Positions 1 through 8,324 of a DNA stretch of 64,000 nucleotides are shown here, in pieces. The stretch is taken from assembly GCF_019175385.1 (NCBI RefSeq), contig NC_083339.1, positions 32,145,637 through 32,209,636 of the forward strand, given 5' to 3'. Position 1 is the stretch's first letter; every line of letters begins with the position of its first letter. The DNA is from Lycium barbarum (Eukaryota; Streptophyta; Magnoliopsida; Solanales; Solanaceae). Made by a program: the position numbers and the translations under genes. Below the pieces are notes generated by a model. It was not told the origin of the DNA. It was given only the letters and a program-made list of their open reading frames with translations, and did no database searches.

Positions 1-150
1 AGTAGCCACTATGGATCCTAGTGTATTAATTGCCTTGCCATTCGGGGGGAAGAGTGGCAACTTCCGGGTTCACTACCTGGGGTGTATTAATGGCCTTGCT
101 ATTCGGGAGGAAGAGTAGCCACTGTGAATCCATATTCTGGTGTATTGCGC
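1..150. repeat. Imperfect ~60-bp tandem repeat in TE1
   Basis: The phrase 'gtgtattaat-gccttg-attcggg' followed by a ggaagagt box recurs near 20 and 81, and a shortened start recurs near 139. The first 17 bases look like the tail of a preceding unit. The array therefore has at least two and a half copies and continues to the left of the window. Confidence 0.6.
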
Positions 151-891
151 AGTGTTGTTGATGTTGAGTTGGTCCTATATGGGCGATTGTTATATCCATC
201 TTTATTTTGGAACCGCTATTTATGCCTGACTGACTTAAAGAATAATTGAAACTGGGATTATGAAATGGCTTTGTAAACTGCTTAATAAATGATATTGAGA
301 ATCACAAAGTTGAATGACTGTTTTTATACTATCTTTTCAGGACTGATTTCTTTATGTTTTATTATAATTTATTCTCATATTACTTATTGTCCCCGAGGCA
401 CTCACTGAGTACCATTGTTGTCTTTGATGGTATGTTAGGTAACGGAGAAGAGCAGGTTGTTGATACTCCGGGCGTTTAGGAAGGACTTGTTGTTGCTGTT
501 GATTTGGTGAGCCCACAGATTCATTCGTGGGACACCTTATTTATTTAATTTCATTTATTTATACTAGTTTCCGGGCTGCGTCTCGATGAGTTAGATATTT
601 ATTCTTATTCCTAGAAGCTCTTTAGTATACATTTGAATGTGGGTAGAAGAAGAGTTGTTGTGTAACTCTTTTGGGCACGCTATCATGTTTTGGTTGAACT
701 CTTTAAATAATACAGTCTTCCGCTGAACTAATTCGTATATTCATGAATTGTTACATTTATTTTATAAACGGTTGGAGGCAAATATTGAACCTGGTGGGTT
801 CAAGTGTTATTATTGTGTCGTTTAGGTTCTTCCGGTGTTGTTCATGACGTCGAATGCCGGTCACGTCTAGGGTGAGTTTTGGGGCGTGACA
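1..891 (+). mobile_element. TE1: LTR end of an LTR retrotransposon (left part outside window)
   Basis: The block ends in ggggcgtgaca, the usual right-hand LTR terminus of the Ty3/gypsy elements here, and the next bases (from 892) are antisense gag of TE2. I read it as the right end of a plus-oriented LTR inserted into TE2 gag. Its sequence does not match the other LTRs in the window, so the family is unassigned. No coding region is visible. The left boundary, the second LTR and any interior lie outside the window, so a solo LTR and a full element cannot be told apart. Confidence 0.55.
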
Positions 892-1062
892 TTCATGCTT
901 CTCTAGAACAGGTGGAGTGTGAGAGGTATGAGATGGAGCCTCATTATGGGACTCACCCTCCTCTATATGTACCGGTGGCTCCTGTTCAACCTGCCTTCCT
1001 GCCGCAATTTTGCCCTTCTGGTCGGCTGTTGCTTTGCTCTTTACCAGCATCGTTGAAATCAT
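892..1062 (-). pseudogene. gag: TE2 gag N-terminal fragment
   Basis: The minus strand encodes about 55 residues resembling the start of the TE5 gag: a basic N-terminus with an AxxQKGK box, then a SHNEAP motif followed by a Pro-rich stretch. In this family the segment precedes the gag capsid-like domain and the zinc knuckle, both missing here because TE1 begins at 891. The sequence before the start codon reads tttcaac instead of the tttcagt seen in related copies, so the conserved AG is lost. It is a fragment of an inactive element. The orientation agrees with the TE2 primer site and LTR just to the right. Confidence 0.7.
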
Positions 1063-1257
1063 AACATACTGTTAGGGAAAAAGAATTCTTATAACGTAGC
1101 TCTATCGCACGATCTATGGAGAAGAAAAACGGTCATTATTCCTAAATGCCCCGCAGCCTTTTGTTTATAAGCGTGGCGCGCTTCAAACCCATAAACAAGA
1201 TTCTACTGGACACGGCTCATAGACACGCCTAGGACGGAACTGCTCTGATACCACTTT
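1063..1257 (-). promoter_or_regulatory. TE2 5' leader with tRNA-iMet primer-binding site
   Basis: The reverse complement of 1242-1253 reads tggtatcagagc, complementary to the 3' end of plant initiator tRNA-Met, placed 4 nt from the LTR end at 1258. The leader keeps the block shared by all elements here: an 'acaagattctactgga' stretch, a gtttat box near 1160-1170, and a palindromic GCGCGC hexamer at 1176-1181 in the place where other copies form a hairpin loop. The flanking stem is eroded in this copy. Confidence 0.75.
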
Positions 1258-2674
1258 TGTCACGACCCAACTAGTGGGACATGACAAGTACCCCGAGTTG
1301 GCTACCGAGCACCACTCATCATGCTATCTATCATACTCTACCTGGACATATGTCATTTTCAACATAGAACTTGTCATAAACAAATTTCTGAATCCCCCAA
1401 AATATTTATATATGCATAAGCCCACGAGGCTACAAAATGATGTAAAAAATATACATTGAAGAAGTCTCATAACATCTACAACCCACACATAAGTAACTAC
1501 AAGCCTCTGACTGAAGTACTGAAGTAATAAGAACGGGGCAGGACCCCGCCATGCTCCAAATATGTGCACAAAAGAATATACCAATAAATAGCACCTCTGA
1601 AGTAGTGGAGTGCTCTTGTGTAGCTTCTGATAGGCTCCTATGAATCCGTACTATCTCCCTGTCTACCTGTGGGCATGAACACAACATCCATAAAAGAAAA
1701 GGATGTCAGTAGGAACAATGTACTGAGTATGTAAGACATGTATGATAACATAATAAGGAAATATAGAAAGCATAAGATAAAAGGATAACTGTAACTGCTT
1801 GCCTCTGAAGGCGGAATCATGCATGCTCACGTTTTCCTTTAAAACATATCACACACACATACATAAACTGTTTGAATCAATAACATTATTAGCCCGCATC
1901 CGGGGTAATCACCTCACGTTGCCCACTAGTGGTGTCTGCCCATGCCATATAGACACGGTGTAATAAGCCACCCACCTTAGCGGTGCTGCCTGGCCATCTA
2001 GGCGCAGTGTAATCGTCATTACACACTCAACATGAAGTATGCATAAGAGCTCAAGTAAAAGCTGTAACTCTATCGGAATGACGTAAGGTCGGTAACCTCT
2101 GATTATCTTATAGAACAATCACAATCATCATGTCTCACCTTGAAGGAACTAGCATTATGAGGTGACACTATCACTAATGAATAACAATCAAGGAAGTCAT
2201 ACATCAAGATCATTAGTCTCAAAATAGCATCCTCTCACAAGCTTAGAATCTCTATGACTAAAATCATCATTATAATAGCTCATCTCTTATCTTTATGTCA
2301 TGAGAAGCTCTTAATAATCATGTACTCGTAATTTCCGGAATATAAGAAAGTTATGGAAAGATAGAAGATATTATGTGATGGAAGTCATGCCTTAGAAAGA
2401 AGGGCTAGCCTTACATATCTTTACGTCTTTTCAACTTTATCGACTAAACTCTTTCCTTCTAAGCTCATGATTCTACATTCAAGAGAATTTGTACTAAGAT
2501 TAGACAACCGGAAATATACTTTAAGCTTAAGCTAAAGCAACTAAGAGCTAATGCAAATTGGGCAGCATTTCCTTTGTTTCGACAACTTCCTCCATATAAT
2601 AATCAACTTCCAAACATCACCAAAGACACCTATAATATCATAATCAATAATCTCCACCAAGTTAGTATTACCCA
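1258..2674 (-). mobile_element. TE2 5' LTR, PBS-proximal part (split by TE3)
   Basis: On the plus strand the LTR begins tgtcacgaccc next to the primer site and continues to 2674, where TE3 is inserted; it resumes at 11571 and ends ggcgtaaca at 12468. The joined length is about 2.3 kb. It contains the conserved LTR modules in reverse: the hairpin acatcc/ggatgt (1684-1689 with 1701-1706), a GTATGT donor-like site near 2415 altered to gatatgt, and the ggcagcatttcc box near 2562. TE3's target duplication accca sits at 2670-2674 and 11571-11575. Confidence 0.8.
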
Positions 2675-5600
2675 TGTTATATCCCGCATTTTTCGCATTC
2701 GGATAATTTAAGGTAATTGCGGGAGATTAAGAGCAAGATTATAATTTTGATTTTGTTTGGTGTACAAGTGTTTATAAAAATTTAGAAGTAAAAATAATGA
2801 GAAAGGTCAAGGGCATAAAAGGAAATTCGCAATATGACTCGTGGAAAGATGGAGGGAGACGAAGGGCAAATTTGGAAGTCGGAAAAATTGTTTTCAAGAA
2901 TTGCAAGAACTAGCCAAAATACAAAGTGGGCTTGACATTTTTTTTAAGGGAAAATCATAGGCCCAACCGGCCATATTGATGGGCTAGGCCCAAAATGGAA
3001 TATATTGTGAAATAAATAAGATGATAAAGTCATATTTATCACATAAGCTCTCTAGAAAATTCAAGAAGTGGAAGAACAAAAGAGAGAACAAACCCTTAGG
3101 GCCTTTCGGCCATAGTGGAAATTCCAAAGAAAAATTGATAAAATTCTTCCAAAAATCATTTCCTACCAAGCTAAAGGTTCTTAACAAGGTGGAGTTGTTG
3201 TTGGAGCAAGAACAACTCATAATTCTACAAGTTTCCAAAAGATAGGCAAGTGAGAAGTTGAAGAAGAAAGGTGAGTATTGATCTTGTTTTATGAGTTATG
3301 CATGGTTTATATGTGTAGTAGTATGTTAAAATTGATGAAACTCATGAAGGGGAGGAATATGAAGCATGGCCGTATATATATATGTATATATATGTGTGTA
3401 GAACGTATGTTTTAATTATCTTGCCTAGTGTTGGTTGTTATGGTTGTGAATGAAATGTGGAAAATGGAAGTTGAATGATTTTGGAAAGATTGAAGTTGTG
3501 TGTAGTTGAAAATGGCCGTGTGTGTATGTTTGATGAATGGATAGTGAGCAAGTCTTAATTGGTATGTCGATCGTCGTGTTGTGGAAGCATAATAAACTTA
3601 GTAAAATATTAGTAATTGGAAGTTCGTTTCGGAAGGTTATGTGAATTGAATGTTATGTTCTTGCATGAATGAAATGTCATGATATTAGAATGATGTTTTG
3701 GAATGTATATATATGGTTGTTATTGGCTTTATAGATGTTGGAAAGTGTTGAAGAAAGTGGTAAATTGATATAATGTATCGTGAGTCGAATATGTGAATTG
3801 CTAGGATGATTGTTGATTATGTTAATAGTTTGGCCGGGTTTGAATTCCCGGATTGTGTGTGTCAGGAATTTGGCTATATTGAATGTTGGGAATGGTGTAA
3901 TTACAGAGGAAATGCTGCCGAAATTTCGGTAGCCAAGTGTTCCCGTAAGATTCTAACTCAAAGTATACTAATGGAAGTTTTGGTAAAAATGACCAATTCG
4001 CAGATTTTGACGAGATTGTGACGCGAATTTGGAGTAGCTAAAGGAGCGAAAAGAGGTATGTAAGGTTTCACCCTTCTTTCTATGGCATGTCTTAGATATA
4101 ACGAGTCGGGCACGAGCCTCGGGGACAACCCGGTTCCCCGGAATCCGTACCTAAAGTTTTCACCTTTTCGTTCAATTGAATTGAAGTAGAAAGTGTGCAA
4201 AATGATGAAAAGACCTCCTAGACCCCTATAACTTGCCTAAGTGGGACCCGATTACCCTAAGACTCATACGAGTAACTCTATGACACGTAATATGGGTAAA
4301 TTGTATACGCTACCTCGTCCGGCCCGAGGTGGGCCCGATACTTTCGGATTTTCCTATAGTCTTGGTTAACGTACTTGAAGCGAATCTAAAGGGGGCCTTT
4401 GATCCCGATTCCGTCACCAAGTAATAAGTGCTATGACTACCCCAACGGGAGTGCCCCTATGATGATAATGATAATGACAATGTCGGGCAAGAGAATGTAG
4501 CTATGATAAATACGACCGGAACGACCCTATGACTAAGCCAAGTACCTTATGTAAACATTAAATTGATAAACTAATTTTCTAAATCGTATTTATACCTTCT
4601 AGTTATAATCTTATTTTCTAAGATTCCAAGACCTATGACTGTCACCTAAAATGCCTGCGATTTCACTTTTGGTTACTGTAACACTATTCTCCGTTAAAAG
4701 TCTCACTTTAAAATACTTGTTCCTTCAAGGTGAGACAAAGCTATCACTAGCATTCCGTACTGTAATCGGAGGTTACCGACCTTACGTCACTCCGATGGAT
4801 ACATGATTTTTCTTGGTTCTCTTGTTTGCTTGCAGGATATATGTATATAAAGCGAGTAATTGTGTATGAGACAGGTATATGCATAAAAGATGAGTAAATA
4901 TATATGTATGTGTATATGGGGAAAAGGGAAGGGCCACTGTGATATCACCACCTGATCAGCTGGATTCCATCCTGGACGCGGGATGCCCGGACGCGGGATA
5001 TGGGATGAGCCGTACGCGGCGTCTGTATATATATATATATAATGTGTGATACATATGTGATGTACTATGTTGGGTCATCGTTGGGGAGGGGGTTGGGAGA
5101 GCCGATTGTATTCGGCGTCTGTAAATGTAAATGAAAGATACCGTCTACTGAATTGTACTGTTTTCTGTATACATGAATAAGGGACACCGAGGGGGGGTTG
5201 GGAGAGCCGATTGTATTCGGTGTCCGTAAACGTGAGCAAATGATACCGTTACTGAAACGTACTGTTTTATTTCTGTACACGAGAATAAGTAATATAAAGA
5301 TGTGATTCCTATGCCTATGAAAAGAAACGTTTCAAAGACGAAAAGACAAGCCTACATGACAGCAGGCCTAAAGAGGGGCCTTCCTATGTACAGGTTACGT
5401 TCTTGCCTCGTTATACACCCTATGGCTCCGTGATATTATTATTGATCGTACTTCATGTTACTGCTTGTATTGTTTTCCATGCCTTACATACTCGGTACAT
5501 TATTCGTACTGACGTCCCTTCTTGTGGACGCTGCGTTTCATGCCGCGCAGGTCAGCAGGTATACGGACCAGATTCCTAGTGCCCTATCAGCAGCATTCGA

Positions 5601-5921
5601 CAACGCTCCAGTTGTTCCGGAGCCTTACTTCATCGGTACTATTTTGTGTATGTATTTTCGGGCGCGATAGTACTCGGCCCTTCTTATGTATAAATGTACT
5701 ATGTCTAGAGGCTCGTAGACAGATATACACAGTCAGCTATGTACAGTTTAATGTATTTTATTCCGAATGGTCCGCGTTCTGGTGTAACGCGATATTAGAA
5801 AGTTTACTGCAAATGTTAATGTTTAGAAAAAAAAAAATATGGCACTGTTTGTACAGGATAGCTAAGGGGTGCTCGGTACAAGTATCGGGTACTCGTCACG
5901 GCCCCTGGTCGGGTCGTGACA
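2675..5921 (+). repeat. TE3 5' LTR (3247 bp)
   Basis: From left to right I see GGCCCAACCGGCCAT and TGGGCT/GGCCCA boxes (2961-2994); a possible TATA region in aaataaataag near 3010; a donor-like AAG|GTGAGT at 3271; a CCGGG/CCCGG hairpin (3833-3850); an acceptor-like ttacag (3901-3906) before aggaaatgctgcc and the palindrome ccgaaatttcgg; a donor-like AG|GTATGTAAGG at 4056; a 105-bp tandem repeat (5091-5300); and a cgtcc/ggacg hairpin (5513-5530). Short open frames in it are repeated identically in the 3' LTR and resemble no known protein. Confidence 0.93.
5091..5300 (+). repeat. 105-bp tandem duplication inside the TE3 LTR
   Basis: Two adjacent copies begin ggttgggagagccgattg at 5091 and 5196. 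They differ at several positions, so the duplication predates this insertion. Each carries a short inverted repeat around attgtattcgg. The same pair is present in the 3' LTR at about 10741-10950. Confidence 0.85.
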
Positions 5922-6132
5922 GAAGTGGTATCAGAGCAGTTCGGTCCTAGGGTTTGTCTACGAGCCGTGTCCAGTAGAGTCTTGTCTATGGGTGTGTAGC
6001 GCGCCACACTTATAAACAGGAGGCTACAGGGCATTTAGGAAATGTGACCTTCTTTGCATTCTGAAATCGTGCGATAGAGCTAAGTTGCCAGGCTTCCATA
6101 TTCCTTTTCCTAAACCTGTGTTATGGTTTCAG
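5922..6132 (+). promoter_or_regulatory. TE3 leader: primer-binding site, dimer-loop hairpin, gag 3' splice-site-like end
   Basis: The primer site tggtatcagagc (5926-5937) lies 4 nt after the LTR and matches the 3' end of initiator tRNA-Met. The following ~130 nt are conserved across all elements in the window. At 5992-6009 gtgtg and cacac form a perfect stem around the 8-nt loop tagcgcgc, which carries the palindrome GCGCGC; G-T pairs and a T-A pair extend the stem to 5989-6012. The leader ends ggtttcag|taatg, an acceptor-like AG directly before the gag start. Confidence 0.8.
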
Positions 6133-6134
6133 TA

Positions 6135-7523
6135 ATGCCGCCGAAGAAAAAGGCTACGATGGCCGAGAAAGCCAAGGGGGTGGCGGCCCGCAGAGTTGAA
6201 CGGGAGCTAGACGAAGAAGAATCTCACAATGAAGCTCCCCCTCAGACTTTTCCTGCTCCCCCTGCACCAGCAGAGCAGGAAAGAGTTCCAGCTCCAGTCC
6301 CACCGCCAGCAGCTCCGGGCCAACAGATGGCAGAGGCCATCCAGTTATTGACCCAGTTAGTTGCCGCGCAGGCTCAACGGCAAGATGTAGACCCGGGAGA
6401 CAGGGCGGTAAGCGCAAGGGCCCGAGACTTTATTACCCTGAAGCCGCCAGAGTTCTATGGATCGAAGCCAGAGGAGGACCCGCAGGGTTTTATAGACGAG
6501 ATGCTGAGGACTCTGAGGATCATACATGTTTCAGATACGGAGTCCGTAGAGTTGGCTTCATACAGGCTGCGGGATGTGGCAGTCTTGTGGTACGGTAACT
6601 GGATATCATCGAGGGGAGCAAATGCACCCCCTCCGGTTTGGCAGGAATTCACTGAGGCCTTCCTACGACATTTCCTACCGCCAGAGGTTCGACGGGCTCG
6701 AGCCGATATGTTCTTGAACCTGAGACAGGGAAATATGAGCGTTCGAGAATACAGTCTTCGTTTCAACTCGCTAGCCAGGTATGCCCCCGCCCTGATAGCT
6801 GATAGGGGAGACCATGTGCACCGGTTTGTAAGTGGGCTAGGGCCACATTTGGTTAAGGAGTGTTTGACGGCCTCACTCCAGGACGGGATGACTATTACCC
6901 GCATCCAGGCCTACGCCCAAAATCTGGAAGAGCAGTATCAGCCACGGAGAGAGGAGAGCTATCCAGAGAGGGGTTCCAGAAAAAGAGGCAGATTTTCCAG
7001 GGCTAGAAGCGAGTATAGAGGGGGGCAAGCACAAGAGCAATCCGGGTATTCAGGCCAATCAGCGGCCAGTGCCCCACCTCGATTTGTGGATAGGGGATTT
7101 GATCGCCCTACTTATTCAGGATCAGGTCAGGGTGCCCGAGCTTCGGATTCCCAGTACAGAATTGATTCCGGCAGGACGGGGATTCCCCCACCACGATGTG
7201 CTCGGTGTGGAAAGCCACACTCTGGGCAGTGCTACTTAGACACCGGTGGTTGTTTTTCCTGTGGTCGGACTGACCATTTTGTACGTGATTGCCCGCTAAA
7301 GGATGGAGGAGGCCAAACTCAGCCAGCCGGATCAGCGATCGGTTCGACGTCGACCGTGCACCCTCGTGGACAGACTTCTCAGGCTCCAACAGGTCGCGGC
7401 CGAGGTAGGGGAGGAGCACCTAGTTCAGCCGGTCCTCCGCACCGCCTATATGCACTGACAGGACGACAGGATCCTGAGCCTTCTGCAGACGCGGCCACAG
7501 GTACTTTTCAGTATTTTCTGTGA
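6135..7523 (+). CDS. gag: TE3 Gag, intact, without pol
   Basis: The frame encodes about 462 residues of a Ty3/gypsy Gag, the structural protein that packages element RNA into cytoplasmic particles. I chose the ATG at 6135 (MPPKKKAT) because the same MPP(K/Q)K start is kept in TE5, TE9, TE13 and TE14; an ATG at 6123 adds four residues but lies across the conserved acceptor-like AG. A basic N-terminus and Pro-rich linker precede the retrotransposon gag domain (roughly residues 100-260, with FYGSKPEEDP, WYGNW and FLRHFLPPE motifs). An Arg-rich stretch and a CX2CX4HX4C zinc knuckle (CFSCG...H...DC) follow, near residues 375-390. The protein stops 14 residues past the DPEPS motif that marks the gag-protease junction in TE14, so no protease is made. 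No stop or frameshift interrupts it. Confidence 0.9.
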   Translation: MPPKKKATMAEKAKGVAARRVERELDEEESHNEAPPQTFPAPPAPAEQERVPAPVPPPAAPGQQMAEAIQLLTQLVAAQAQRQDVDPGDRAVSARARDFITLKPPEFYGSKPEEDPQGFIDEMLRTLRIIHVSDTESVELASYRLRDVAVLWYGNWISSRGANAPPPVWQEFTEAFLRHFLPPEVRRARADMFLNLRQGNMSVREYSLRFNSLARYAPALIADRGDHVHRFVSGLGPHLVKECLTASLQDGMTITRIQAYAQNLEEQYQPRREESYPERGSRKRGRFSRARSEYRGGQAQEQSGYSGQSAASAPPRFVDRGFDRPTYSGSGQGARASDSQYRIDSGRTGIPPPRCARCGKPHSGQCYLDTGGCFSCGRTDHFVRDCPLKDGGGQTQPAGSAIGSTSTVHPRGQTSQAPTGRGRGRGGAPSSAGPPHRLYALTGRQDPEPSADAATGTFQYFL

Positions 7524-7801
7524 TAGACGTGTGTTAATTAATTCGATTTTTTTTCCTATACTGTCCTCTGTATTACTGGACACATTAAGAATTTGGAAAT
7601 TTGGATGAAAGGTGGCCATACGCATAGGTAAACGGCGAATACTGGCAATTGCAAAGGTCGGAATTGTAAATAAAGGAAAAGACGTGTTACGCGGACGTTT
7701 CGAAAACTGCCGAGACCCCAACTCGTTCCATATTATGTGACATAAGTAGTACGGGGAAGCGGAAGTAAAAATATTGACGCCGAGACATCCGAATGCATTA
7801 A
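7524..7801 (+). other. TE3 non-coding interior after gag
   Basis: There is no convincing coding region. The stretch from about 7710 (gccgagacccc, then gtgacataagtagtacgggg) resembles the bases upstream of the 5S-like segments in TE9 and TE13, so a module of about 150 bp seems to be shared, more diverged here than between the other two. Confidence 0.6.
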
Positions 7802-7863
7802 AGTTCCAAGGTTAAGCGTGCTCAGGTGAGAGTAATTCCATGATGGGTGACCCCCTGGGAAAT
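7802..7863 (+). ncRNA. 5S rRNA internal-control-region-like segment in TE3
   Basis: The 62 bases align without gaps to the 3' half of plant 5S rRNA. They contain a box A match (gttaagcgtgct), an intermediate-element match (gtgagag) and a box C match (gatgggtgaccccctggga). The distances between the three blocks equal those of 5S genes, the spacing recognised by TFIIIA. The 5' half of 5S is not recognisable and there is no obvious T-run terminator immediately after it, so this is not a working 5S gene. The orientation is sense to the element. That it is a 5S derivative is strongly supported; transcription by Pol III is inference. Confidence 0.8.
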
Positions 7864-8288
7864 ATGCTGAAAATTTCATAAATGAGGAAACAAGAGACGA
7901 GTGTAAAATTAGGCAGCCCAGAGTAAGTTGGGGTGTGAAAAGTGGTTAGAAACCCCATACGAGCCATATAGGCTGAGACAGATTAAACTAACAGAAAAAG
8001 AAAAGCCATGACAACAGAAAGCCTTGGGAATGAAGGAGAAAAGTACAGGTGTTGCAGGGTGGGACCAATATTGAGTCGACACTGTCTATGGCAAGGAATT
8101 CCTAATATGGCGATATACAGGAACATGTCTAGTGAAGGGATAGACGCGGCAGACTCCACGGAGAAAGGAGCACAACTGTAAAGATCGCAGAGGGCAACCT
8201 AAGCCTCTAAGATGGACATGCTAAGTGACATGAGGCATCTACAAAGGAAACCTCCCTGAAATAATATGCTGCGCTATGAGGCAAGTTT
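7864..8288 (+). other. TE3 purine-rich non-coding stretch before the polypurine tract
   Basis: About 425 bases of A- and G-rich sequence without a supported frame. I recognise no protein or RNA motif in it. Confidence 0.5.
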
Positions 8289-8324
8289 AACATTCGAGGA
8301 CGAATGTTCTAAAGGGGGGGATGA
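8289..8324 (+). promoter_or_regulatory. TE3 PPT with upstream palindrome
   Basis: The inverted repeat aacattcg-agga-cgaatgtt (8289-8308) directly precedes the polypurine tract aaaggggggg (8311-8320) that primes plus-strand synthesis next to the 3' LTR. The same palindrome stands before the tract in TE5, TE9, TE13 and TE14. Confidence 0.88.

Noticed and set aside
1..891. Host gene fragment
   Set aside because: No frame of note and a typical LTR terminus at 881-891; the sequence is better explained as an LTR end.
3021..3245. Open frame of 74 codons in the TE3 LTR, repeated at 8671-8895
   Set aside because: It is repeated only because the LTRs are duplicates. It lies in the presumed 5' untranslated region, has no recognised domain and low-complexity Lys-rich content.
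5926..5937. tRNA-Met fragment
   Set aside because: These bases and their counterparts are complementary to the tRNA 3' end and sit at the LTR edge, the hallmark of a primer-binding site, not a tRNA gene.
7802..7863. Functional 5S rRNA gene
   Set aside because: Only the control-region half matches; the 5' half of 5S and a clear T-run terminator are missing, so it is a 5S-derived segment and not an rRNA gene.
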